A stretch of 64,000 nucleotides of DNA. It comes from Aquilaria yunnanensis. Lineage: Eukaryota; Streptophyta; Magnoliopsida; Malvales; Thymelaeaceae. Location of the stretch: contig CM077599.1 of the NCBI GenBank assembly GCA_039654915.1, positions 10,604,501 through 10,668,500 on the forward strand. Direction: 5' to 3'. How positions within the stretch are numbered: the first letter of the stretch is position 1; the number at the start of each line of letters is the position of its first letter. Position numbers and translations under genes: made by a program. Of this stretch, positions 39,083 to 49,354 are shown one piece after another. The notes under the pieces were generated by a model. That model was not told the DNA's origin. It made no database searches and was given only the letters and a program-made list of their open reading frames with translations.

Positions 39083-40292
39083 CTGATCAAAGAAACTTGC
39101 CAGTTTGGCTAGTAACTTCAGGCCAGAGAGATCAATTGAGCAGACTGTGAGTAGCCTCAACACAGACGTGTTTGTTCGATGAAAGTGAAACAAATTTGGA
39201 TAAATTCTTTTTTTTACATTGATTTAAAAACAATTGGCAGAAACAATACAAAAAAGTATAAAATGCCATCTTTTTGTGAGGAAAATGCTTATGAAACTAG
39301 AGACCTGATCATCTGATAGGAGTGTTTGGGGACCAAAAAGGCATATCTAAAATATTTAGAGGTAGAAAAAAGATTTGACCATTAATTGGAGAAGGCAAAA
39401 AAAAAAAAAAAACAAAACAGAAGCAGCACTTTCAACATTGTATGGGAGGGAAAAATAGTAAAGGCACTGTAGTTTCTTGTAGTTTGAATAGTGGAACTAA
39501 TCTCTGATCAAAAAAACTCACCAGTTTGGCTGGTAACTTTAGGCCAAAGAGATCATTTGAGCAGATTGCAAGCGGCCTCAACATAGACGTGTTTGTTCGA
39601 TGAAAGGGAAACAAATTTGGATAAATTCTCTTTCAGTACATTGATTTAGAAACAATTTGTAAAAACAATACCGAAGAGTGTAAAATGCCATCTTTTGTGA
39701 GGAAAATGCTTATATAACTAGGGATATGGTTATCTGATGCGGGTGTTTAGGAACCGAAAAAGTAGATCTAAAATATTTAAAGGCAGAAAGAGGGATTTGG
39801 CCATTAATTGGAGAAAGCAAAACAAAAAAAAAATAGCAACGCTTTCAACAGTGTATAGGAGGGCAAAATAGTGAAGGCATTGTAGCTTCCTATAATTTGA
39901 ATAGTGAAGCCAATCTCTGATCAAAGAAACTTGCTAGTTTGGCTGGTAACTTTAGGCCAGAAAGATCATTTGAGCAGACTGTGAGCGGCTTTAACACAGA
40001 CGTGTTTGTTTGATGAAAAGGAAACAAGTTTGGATAAATTCTCTTTTGGTACATTGATTTAAAAACAATTGGTAGAAACAATACCAAAGAGTGTAAAATG
40101 CCATCTTTTGTGAGGAAAATGCTTCTAAAATAGGGACCTGATCATCTAATAGGGGTGTTTGGGGACCAAAATGGCATATCTAAAATATTTAGAGGCAAAA
40201 AGAAGGATTTGACCATTAATCAGAGAAAGCAAAAAACAAAAACAGTAGAGCTTTCAACATTGTAGTTTTCTGTAGTTTAAATAATATAACCT
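39083..40292. repeat. Three-copy tandem repeat, ~415-bp unit
   Basis: Copies start at 39083, 39504 and 39917, each with CTGATCAAAGAAACTTGCCAG (first copy) or a close variant, giving periods of 421 and 413 bases; the last copy runs to about 40292. Shared landmarks in order are GTTTGGCTGGTAACTT, GAGCAGACTGTGAG, ACACAGACGTGTTTGTTCGA, AAAATGCCATCTTTTGTGAG and GACCATTAAT(T/C)(G/A)GAGAA. Copies differ by substitutions and small indels, so the duplication is not recent. It carries no open frame conserved between copies. It ends about 1.1 kb upstream of B3 gene 2. Confidence 0.9.
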
Positions 40293-41235
40293 TCACGAGT
40301 TTTAGAAGTTAGTAGTAATATATATACTTATCCATGCATGTATGTATGTATGCATGTTTGTGCCGTTCCATTCCATCCTCTGCTGAAGTCAACCGCAAAC
40401 GGAACGGATCTTGGACGTCCCTACCGGTTTATGTTTTCTTTCTTCTATCAATGTCCGTGGGCCCGCTGCTCTGCCGAATGCATCCACCGAATTCCGCTCC
40501 GTTTCCGTCCTCCTAAATACTAGATTCCTAATATCTCTCCCTCTTTCTCCACGCCCCAACTCCGAGGCGGCCCCATCGCCCTCCTTTAATTTTTCTCAAC
40601 CTAAGATATTTCTTTAACTTCTAATCATGAACACCTAAGAAAGAGAAAGAAGAAATATCATAGTATACAAGAGTAAAATTTGTTATCAGTTAATTCTATT
40701 AATTTTTAAACTATTGCCAAAATCTTTTTAAATATACATGATCAGTGAATAGAATACATATTAATTAATCCGTTTCACAAAGTTGTCGAGCACTAGAAAA
40801 TTAAAAAGAAGCGCAATTCTAAAGTTTTTTTTTATGATATTAATTAGAATCATCAGTTATTACAAATAAAAAGTTAAAATATTAAGAAGTGATAGTTGAT
40901 AGGATGTCTCAAACCCTAGTTGACACCAAGGAATGCCTGAGGCTCTGTCGAGGAGATTTGGTATGGGAGACTCAATTTAATTTCGACGATACACATCCAA
41001 CCGCTCAAAATGATAGATCACAAAGATGGCAAGGTTTGGCTTGGGGTATACGGTAACTTAGGCAAGAAATAGGCCCCAGTTTTTCCCACACCAGCCAGCA
41101 GGGCATACAAAATTTCAATTTCAATAGTAGAAGTAGCCAGATTGCGTCCACATAGGACAGAAAAAAGAATCAGGTGGGAGATGACATGTGTCCGAAGAAT
41201 GATCAGGCCACTTCGCGGTTCACCAAACGCCTCAA
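40293..41235. other. Upstream region of B3 gene 2
   Basis: The part at 40360-40600 is GC-richer, with a GGGCCC motif at 40458, and looks like an orphan promoter/leader, but no following exon was found. The remainder is AT-rich. No gene supported. Confidence 0.4.
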
Positions 41236-41241
41236 TATAAG
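41236..41241 (+). promoter_or_regulatory. Candidate TATA box of B3 gene 2
   Basis: TATAAG within CTCAATATAAGCC, 137 bases upstream of the ATG and followed by a CT-rich segment (TTCCCATTCCCTCTCG) suited to a transcription start. Confidence 0.45.
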
Positions 41242-41377
41242 CCTTTCCCATTCCCTCTCGCTAAATCACACCACACCACTCCAGCTCTAGTAGTAGTCTC
41301 CAAATACTACTCTAGCCCAACCCTATTCAATTCAGCTACGTTAACGCCCATCTTTCCAATTATAAACATATATAATC

Positions 41378-41983
41378 ATGACTCGTGCAGGAGCAAAGCC
41401 GCTCTTCTCACGTCGGCTCACCCGCACTTCAACCCAGAAGAGGCTGCCGGTGCCACCGAGGTGTCTTCCCGACTTCCCCAACTTCCATGGCGGGCACGCC
41501 GTGGAGATGGAGGTGCTATATGAGACCGAGGTGTATCCCATGGTGTGCACCACCCGAACAAGAGGGAGGTACGCGAAACCGGTTCTTTCCAAAGGATGGA
41601 TTGAGTTCGCTCGGAAGACCCAGTTGGAAGTTGGTGACAAAGTCACTCTCTCCAAGGTCCACAGGCCGCAGGAGGGCGGTACTGCAAGAACCGTTTATGT
41701 CATGGAGGTTGAAAGGGCTGTGCCCGTCTTGATCAAACAGGAGGCAAAAGCGAGTGGTACCATTGCCCCTGTTAACCCAATCACCACAGAACCCTTTGGC
41801 GCAGGCGGCCTGGCGCCAAGCGGACCCAATACCGATCAGTTTTTGGCGATCTCCAGCGATCAAGCTGATGATCAGGATAGGAAAGACCGGGAGCGATTCA
41901 AGCAAAAGGATGTCGGGGGTCCATCCAAGTCCCTCCAGGTGAAGATATTTGGAGTTTGGTTCCAGCAGTCAATCGCCCAGTAG
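41378..41983 (+). CDS. Single-B3-domain transcription factor, copy 2 (KIFGV type)
   Basis: Intronless, 201 residues. The B3 domain spans about 8-112: LFSRRLTRTSTQKRLPVPPR, then H40-AVEMEV, CTTRTRGRYAKPVLSKGW, IEFARKTQLEVGDKVTL and VYVMEVERA. It is closer to copy 3 than to copy 1: both have LFSRRL, QKRLPVP or KKRLPVP, GRY(A/K)KPVLS and VGDKVTL. Residues 189-193 are KIFGV, one change from the R/KLFGV repression motif known from plant RAV and class-B heat-shock factors. It then ends after ten more residues, whereas copy 3 continues about 41 residues. Sequence beyond the stop (GGTAATTTGAAGCTGGGGGA at 42013) resembles the last codons of copy 3 (GCTTGGAAGCTGGGGATA), so the C-terminus has probably been shortened by a frameshift. 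Likely a nuclear DNA-binding repressor. Confidence 0.83.
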   Translation: MTRAGAKPLFSRRLTRTSTQKRLPVPPRCLPDFPNFHGGHAVEMEVLYETEVYPMVCTTRTRGRYAKPVLSKGWIEFARKTQLEVGDKVTLSKVHRPQEGGTARTVYVMEVERAVPVLIKQEAKASGTIAPVNPITTEPFGAGGLAPSGPNTDQFLAISSDQADDQDRKDRERFKQKDVGGPSKSLQVKIFGVWFQQSIAQ

Positions 41984-42770
41984 CGTTAGGCCTCAGTTCT
42001 GTTCCAGTTCCTGGTAATTTGAAGCTGGGGGAGTTAATATGTCAATATGCGATATATAAATATATATGTATACTTGTCTTTTGTTTTTCGTTTTTTTGCC
42101 TTCTCCCAAATGTTTTTGTGGCTTTTGGGAGGCCTCCTAATGTTTATGTACTTTTGTTTCTCGGATCGGAGTAAAATAGAGTTTTGTTTTTGTTTCGAGT
42201 ATGATGAAGCTGTGTGATGATTAAAATAAGAGAGAAACATTGACGCCCCTCGTTGACTAGCTAGCTAGCCCCATTACTTTGGTTCCCAACTCTCAGATCT
42301 GCCTCATAGCATTTGGGCGGGCAGAGATTAGGTTGATCCAGCCGGAAGCCCTCAAGGCGCGATGAGATGGAGACGCGCTCGCTCTCATCTCTCTCTATCA
42401 ACGGTATATAATTGCTCCACACATTAAGGTAGCTTCTAATCTGGTGAGTTAGATCAGTTTTTCTCAGCCCTTTTCTTTTTCTTTTTGTTAATTACCCATC
42501 GATCGAGTCATTACGCGCGATACGATTATGGAACTGGCGATGCGTTTCCATATTCGATCTCTCTCTCCCGTATTTTTCTGCTGCGTGCGGTTTTTGCCGA
42601 CTGCTTCCTTTGTATCGCGTCATTTCTCTCACCGGTAGCCCATCGGCCCCATCCTCATTTACATTCTTCTCTCTTCATCTTTTTCCCCCCAATATATATC
42701 TTTCTTGCATCAACCTATCAAATATCTCGAAATATTAATTAATGTAATTTAATTGCTTTCTCTTGAGCAA

Positions 42771-42810
<40 letters not shown>

Positions 42811-43399
42811 TTAGAAAAAAGAAAAGAAATCCATAGCATATAATTCTCTCATTTAAAAAAAAAAAATCTCAGAACACGTAGTTCTCTTGTTTTTTCAAAT
42901 GCAAGAGCATGTTTGCCTTTTCTTTTTTAGTACTCCAAAGTTGTATTATTTTGCATGTGCAGGTATTAATAAAAGTTAGGAGGACTTTTCAAGGATTCGA
43001 ATGCTAAGCCATCAGACCAGAAATTAATGAATTAGTATCCTCGGATTTGGCTCATTTTGCAAGGGCTCGACAGGATTTGGTACAAGCTAATTTCTGAATT
43101 TTCCATGAGAACTTACCTGTGATGAGAATAATTGCGGCTCGATCATACATAATTTAACTGGGTCTGATATTTTCTCAGTCCACACATTGCCATGGAAACA
43201 ATCAGCAGCGAACTAGCTAGCTAGGGATCTAACCATTACTAGTCTGTCGTTTTGATTGAAATTGGTTCGTTATTAGTCTGCAGGTGAAAGAGGGTAACAA
43301 GTCCATTCCATTTAGAGGCAGATGGCAGGAAGGAGAGTGGCAGCGAAGGTGGACTTGCACAAGGCCTGAGACAGTGTGATTCGGGCTGCAAGTTTTATG
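41984..43399. other. 3' flank of B3 gene 2, with an (ATT)n microsatellite
   Basis: The first ~250 bases probably hold the 3' untranslated region. Positions 42773-42812 are an (ATT)n run of about 13 units. Positions 42300-42420 are GC-richer without an evident exon. No gene supported. Confidence 0.45.
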
Positions 43400-45041
43400 T
43401 GATAATTTTTAGTTCCCCGGAGCTATGGTTGTGTTGACTATGTTCTGTGAAACATTGGCTGAATTAGCAGTGGTTTGGAATGGTGAAAGATTCAGCAGCA
43501 TATTGCAAGGAGGCACGGACGAGTATCGAAAGCTAGCTAGTTACAGCCATATCATGGAGAGAAAGTTGGTTGGATGGAAGTGGAAATTCCTTAGTTTGTG
43601 AGGCCGCAGGGTGGTGGCCTATTCTGTCGAGTCCTATTTATGGTATGTAAATAACATGTGAGCATATGTGATGGGGTTGATCAAGTGGCTCGAGACTTCC
43701 TTTGTGTAGATCCGATGATAAACGAAAGATGTCACTGGTGAGTTGGGGGTAGATTAGGACATCGAATTCAATGGAAGGGCTAGGGTGGCGGATGACACAG
43801 AATTTTAATCATGCCTTGTTGGCAAAGGTAGGGTGGCTGCCTTGGAATAATGGTTTGCAATGGCACACTGGGGATTGAGAGAAGACTCGTTTATGGGATG
43901 ATATATAAATGAGTTGGAACAAGAGGTGAGTCTTCAGGCAGTGGATTGGCAGCTTTCTAATTTGATTGTGGCAGATATTATTAGTGATCGAGTTGATGGG
44001 AAATGAATCACTTGTTGCGGGTGGAGATTTGCAGGCAAATTCGAGAGGCTTCTACTTCTTCTCGTGAAGGAGTGGAAGATGAGATGATTTGGCGAGAAGA
44101 GTTTGATGGCTCTTTCACAGTGAAATCGGCTTACTGCTGCAGTTTGATGGGGAGGATTCAAGCATCAAGATGAAGCTCAATTGGGTCTGATAAGCTGAAA
44201 ATTTTGAAAATATTAAATGTTTTTTCTTGTTGGTGGCTCGTGAAACGCTAACAACGGCTACATGTTCCGGAGGCGTGGAATAAATGTGGAGACTAGTTTC
44301 AAATTTTGTGGTTTCAAAAGAGGAGGATATTAATCACATTTTACATCGGTGTCTGTTGCAACGGAAGGCTTGGGCGAAATTACTTCCTGCAACGCAGCTA
44401 CCTGGTTTTTAGCATGCACGAACCATTTCTAACATGGTTTCACTTGTGTGATGGACAAATCCCTGCTTGCATCTAAGCTTTGGCATTTGTGGAAGCCCAG
44501 GGGCAAGTTTAAATTCAGGAACAAATCTTATTCGGGTGATGATTTCGTCTGTTGGGCTGTCGATCGATGAGGTGATGAATCAGATGCGAGCAGCCAGAAA
44601 TTTCTTGAATTCCTGAGCTGTGAGGGAGAGCTGGCTGGTGCAATTGTGCCCCCTCAACAAGGAAAGTTTAAGCTAAATGCAGATGTATCGGTGAGCGGCG
44701 GCCGATGGCTTCATTAGGGACGATGAGTGTGTTTGGCAGAAAGTTTTGTTGGCCAGTTAGGGACTATGAATGTTCTACATGCCGAGATTGTGAGCATTCA
44801 TAGAGGATTGGTGATGCATGATGAGTTACGGAGTCAAGCTACACTGATAGAGGTCAATAACCTCAATGTGATCCATCTTATTGGCAAGGAGGCAGTGAAT
44901 CATCCCTTAGAAAATGCGATCAATGATTGTTGTCAAATGATGCATAAGGTTTGGGTACATGTGGTGAAAAACACTCCAAGAGAAGGGAACATGTGTGCAG
45001 TTTTTTTTTCTTTTGTCAAACCTAGGACATGGTTGGGGTGA
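43400..45041 (+). pseudogene. LINE-type retrotransposon remnant (RT tail, zf-RVT, RNase H)
   Basis: The order of fragments follows the 3' half of a plant LINE. About 43550-43610 reads LVGWKWKFLSL-stop-GRRVVAYSV, the 'lS.aGR..l..SV' block after the reverse transcriptase. About 43920-44160 reads VSLQAVDWQLSNL..., then MIWREEFDGSFTVKSAYC, a zf-RVT start. About 44720-45040 is an RNase H (RVT_3) domain with HAEIVSIHRGL, ATLIEVNNLNVIHLIG, and VKNTPREGNMCA, where HAE and the REGN motif are the conserved points. Stops and frameshifts are numerous and the 5' half, with the endonuclease and most of the RT, is absent, as expected of an old 5'-truncated insertion. No poly(A) tail can be identified with certainty. 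Confidence 0.75.
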
Positions 45042-45497
45042 GAAGTTTGCCATACTTATAATCCTAAATACTGCAATATACCACAAGCAAGCAGCATGTG
45101 ATACACCAATTTTCATGGCATACTGCACTTATCATAGGTATACTATTTATTGCTAATTTTTAATGTGTTTTGGATAGTTTACTGCAATATATCGCTTACT
45201 AATAATATGCAATATGCGGCATATCAGTTTTCACGGTATGTCGGAATATCGCATTTACCATAGGTATGTCGCTTATTGCTAATTTTCAATATGTTTTGGA
45301 CAATTTGCCCACCACAAGTTCGTATTTTTTTTATTCTACATTAATATACCACAAACATACAGACATACTTACGTATAATACCAAAATATAATTAATAGAC
45401 ATACATAAAATAACAAAATATAATTAATACATAATTATTTTCTTTCATTTTAATTTTTACTATTTCAGTATACATAAAAAATATTTTCTTTTATATA

Positions 45498-45726
45498 CTC
45501 CCATTGTTTCAAGTTCTTTGCATCATTTTAAAACTTTTTACTTAAGTTTGATTTAAATTTATTTATATTAATACTTTCTCTTTAAAAGATTATTTTTAGA
45601 AACTACACGAATTATAATTTATAAATATAAAATTTTTAAATACTTTTTAGCAAATATTAATATAAAGAAATTTAAGCCAAATTTAAGTAAAAAAACTAAA
45701 ATGACACAAGGAACTTAAGGCAGATA
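45498..45726. mobile_element. Stowaway-like MITE
   Basis: The left end TA-CTCCCATTGTTTCAAGTTC and the right end (ATGACACAAGGAACTTAAGGC) form imperfect inverted repeats; the inner arms AAACTTTTTACTTAAGTTTG and AAATTTAAGTAAAAAAACTA also pair. Right border approximate. Confidence 0.55.
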
Positions 45727-45903
45727 TAGCATATTTTATTTATATTAGAAAAATTATGTTTAAAAATTTAACATACATATAAAAATATGTAAAAAATATA
45801 TATATTTGTTTTTTAATTACAAAAAATATTTTTATTTTTTTACCAAAATAGTAATGATATACGACATAATATAACAAGTGGTATACCTATAATTTACAAA
45901 GTA

Positions 45904-46244
45904 CTCACTCTGTCCCAAAAAGAATGAAACGTATTCATTTTTTGCTATCCTAAAAAGAATTAAATATTTCTCTTTTTTATAAAATTTTTAACTTTTAATT
46001 TATCTTACTAGCAGCATTTAAATCTTCATTACACAGAACCTAATAATTTTTTTTTAATCTTCATTTAAACTCTAATTATACAAAACAAAAAAAAAAGAAT
46101 ATTTTCTTTGAAGTCTCACTACATAAAATTTTTTAAAAAAATTTTAATTTTAGTTTTATAGATAAAATTAAAAAAATAATATAAATTATATACACTTTAA
46201 TCTTCACATAAATTTTTTTTTAAATTAATATAAAGCGGAGGGAG
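45904..46244. mobile_element. Stowaway-like MITE, ~340 bp
   Basis: The left end is TA-CTCACTCTGTCCCAAAAAG and the right end reads AAAGCGGAGGGAG, the classic inverted pair. Internal CTTCATTTAAACTCTAATTA and TCTCACTACATAAAA segments are reverse complements of internal motifs in the MITE at 11403-11756, so both belong to one family in opposite orientation. Confidence 0.65.
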
Positions 46245-46292
46245 AACCATATATCTAACGAAAACGGTAGTAAATACTTTGGTCATATGTGC

Positions 46293-47231
46293 TAGGGGTG
46301 AGCATGGGTTGGGTAAAATTGAAACCCAACCCGAACCACCCTCATTGAGTTAGGTTGGGTTGTGTAAAAATTGATCATGGTTCGTGGGTTAGTTCCACAT
46401 ATAAGAGAACCGACGGTTTTTGGGTTGGTTCTGATTCTATATGAAACCAACCCGAGGTGGAACCGAACTCAAGATATACATATAATTATATAATAAAAAT
46501 TACAGTATTACTTATATATAAATATATATTTTTAAAGAATTATAATGGTCATTTTGTGTTTTTATATTAAACTCTTAAACTGATGTCCCAGATTGAAACA
46601 GTATGAAAGTTGTGGGATCATTTACGAAATTTTTTTATATTCACTTAAATCATTTCGCTTCCTAAACCGATTACTCCCGAGTTATTTTGTTTTCTTACGA
46701 TACAATCATCATATTTTTTTTCATTTATAAGCCATGCGAAACTAAAAATTCATGATATCTATACATTTTAGGTTTTGATACTAAAGAAGATAGTCTTAAA
46801 GGCTCAGCTTTCTATATTGAATGTCATACCAATGTTGGAATTACAGGAAGGAAGTAAAGTAAACTGGTTGAGATGAAAGATACTACACGAGCAACTCTTT
46901 TGAATCATTTTGGTAAAAACAACATTTTAAACTCTGTTGAATGTGTCTAAGTACATATATTTAAATATTAATTTAATTAAATATTATGTTGAATATTTCA
47001 TAAAACTGGTTATGGATGCAGTTTTATTGAATTTTGGTGTTGTTATAGTTATATGGTATAAACCAAAAAGCCCGAGAACTAGAACAAAAAAACTCAGAAC
47101 CATGGTTCTGGTTCTGGTTCTGTTCGGTTCTTAGTTTTCGAGTTGGGTAGAAAATTTTTGGAACTGAAGTCATTTCGAGTTGGTTCGGTTCCATGATAAA
47201 ACCGAACCAACCCGACCCATACTCACCCCTA
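46293..47231. mobile_element. Non-autonomous hAT element, 939 bp
   Basis: The left end is TAGGGGTGAGCATGGGTTGG; the reverse complement of the right end is TAGGGGTGAGTATGGGTCGG, so the TIRs agree at 18 of 20 positions. An 8-bp target duplication, ATATGTGC / ATACGTGC (7 of 8), lies at 46285-46292 and 47232-47239. Subterminal regions are full of GGTTGGGT/ACCCAACC and GGTTC/GAACC words, typical of hAT transposase-binding repeats. The interior has no transposase. Confidence 0.85.
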
Positions 47232-47685
47232 ATACGTGCTCTTAGGCCTTGATCCTCGTTTGTTAATAGAGGTGATAGGTCTCACATGTGAGGGAACAGT
47301 TTCCTCGTTTTCTTGTTCTTTTTCAACTTTTGTTTTCTTTCTTTTTCTTTTCACTCTCTTGTGCAAAATAATAATAATAATAATAATAATAGTCTCACCA
47401 GACATGAGACGTTTTCCTATAAAATATTACAAATCTATTTTAGCCTGATAGTACAAAAGATACGTCCTTTAATTTTCTTAAGGGAAGATATCACATTAAC
47501 TCTCTATAGCCTAGGTAAATTAACTATTGACCCTAACATTTTAAGTATGTTTTTGTTTTAATTTTAACCTTCATTTTATTTGTTGTGTATTCTTAATAAG
47601 GTCCATATATTTTATTTTGAACCTTATTTTTTTAATGAAATTCATTATTTTAGATGGAAAATGGTATGTTAGTATATAATTATAG
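47232..47685. other. Intergenic stretch with a short (AAT)n run
   Basis: An (AAT)n run of about eight units lies at 47369-47391. Nothing else recognised. Confidence 0.5.
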
Positions 47686-48506
47686 AGATAAGTGCTTGTT
47701 TTAACCCCTAAAATTTTTTTGATTTGCCAAAAAATCTTAAAGCTTTAAAATCTAATGATCATACTTCTATCTTCCCAAATTTCCTCAATTTCGCAAATCA
47801 ACCCACATTCTTTCCCTTCTCCAAAAGATTGCGACACTAACAATGATCGTCAGAAATGCAACAGACTTTATCTCCTTCCACCCCATCACCACCCGGACCT
47901 CATCTTCTCTAATCCCATCATCATACTCACCATCTATGGCCTCCCTCTTGGTGTTGAGACCACCTTGACATCATATTTTCTTTGCTTGTCACTCTCAACA
48001 ATTCACTTGTCCTATCTTTTGATTCTCCTCAGCGATTTTTACTTCTACTGGTACCTACATCCTTTTCACACCTAAGACATATGCCTGGTACCAAGAAAAT
48101 GCCTATCGGTGCCAAGAAAATTAAGGTTGGCTTGGTTGTCATTTTCATCATCTTTGTCTTCATCAACCGGTAAAAGAAGAGCATCTAGAAATACTGGCTA
48201 GAATTTTGACATCTCTAAGAATCTCGATTTGTCCAATTGGGGTTCTCCAACAACCTTGGTGATGGGTTGGCTAGTAGAGGAGAGGGAGATCTCTTTTATT
48301 ATCGTTCAGTGGTGGTCAAATGTGGATAGAACAATTGGACTGCTTTCTGGTTATGTGAAGTGAAATTTTTAGATCCAAGGTGAGTTTGGATCAATTTTAG
48401 AAATTGGGGAAAATTGGGAAGATGGTGTTAAAATCATTAAATTTCAAAGTTTTAAAAATTTTTGGAAAATTAAAAAATATTTAGGGGCTAAAACTAGCAT
48501 TTATCC
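47686..48506. mobile_element. Mutator-type non-autonomous element, 821 bp
   Basis: The left arm reads GATAAGTGCTTGTTTTAACC, then CCTAAAATTTTTTTGATTTG. The reverse complement of the right arm reads GGATAAATGCTAGTTTTAGCC, then CCTAAATATTTTTTAATTTT. Similarity lasts about 75 bases. The interior (47800-48350) is less AT-rich than the arms and may be captured host sequence, but no protein family was recognised in it. An AATTATA word flanks both sides at slightly different offsets; a clean 9-bp duplication is not seen. Confidence 0.6.
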
Positions 48507-48949
48507 ACACAATTATATCTTAATGTGTCATTTCCCCTCCAAGGCAATGAATTCCATCCAAAAAAGTTCAAAACGGAACATTTTAATCACATAAGGGATA
48601 TGTAATGAAAAAAGATAGAGATTGGGGTTATCATAGGAACATAATTAAAAGGTTAGGGTCAATACATGTAATTAACCCATTGCATGCGACAAGTTCAGGA
48701 GAGGATTCGGGTTACGTATCCGAACTCCTTTATCAATACACGTACTACACTTACAAAATTCCCTTATTCGCCACCTCGATCTCACTGGTCACTCTAGCAG
48801 CTAGGCTAGCTGAGCTCCACCTCCATTTTGTCTTGCTAACCATGGACGATGAACTAGATTTGATTTTGAGGCTAGGGCATTGGGGATATGTATATAAATT
48901 AACTAATAGCCAACGCAGCTAAAAGTACCAACGAGATATCCTTTGGTGT
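48507..48949. other. Short intergenic stretch
   Basis: No gene supported; the open frame at 48605-48922 has no recognisable domain. Confidence 0.4.
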
Positions 48950-49354
48950 GGGAAAAAGGGGTAAATAGCATCAATAGTCCCAAACATTTAATTCTCGTTG
49001 CGAATTGGTCCATAATCTTCACTTTGTTACAAAGTAGTCCTAAATCTTTATAATTCATTCTATATTGGTTGTCATCCATAGACAAACATAAAAAATCAAT
49101 TTATAAAAAATAAAAACTAATAGTTTAAATTGTCCAATAACTGTAAGAAAATCATGGCATAATTTGAATTTATTGAAAAGATAACTATCGAATAATTTGA
49201 ATTCATTGACTTTCACGAATTATCTAGAATTAAATTTTTAAATTTTAATTTAAATAGTTCGTTGATTGTTTTTCCAAAAATTCAAACTATGATATTATTT
49301 TTTTAAATTAATGAATAATTTAAATTATTAGTTGTTATTCTCTATAAATCAAGT

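Noticed and set aside
39083..40292. CRISPR array or rRNA spacer repeat
   Set aside because: Units are ~415 bp direct copies without spacers, and no rRNA sequence is present.
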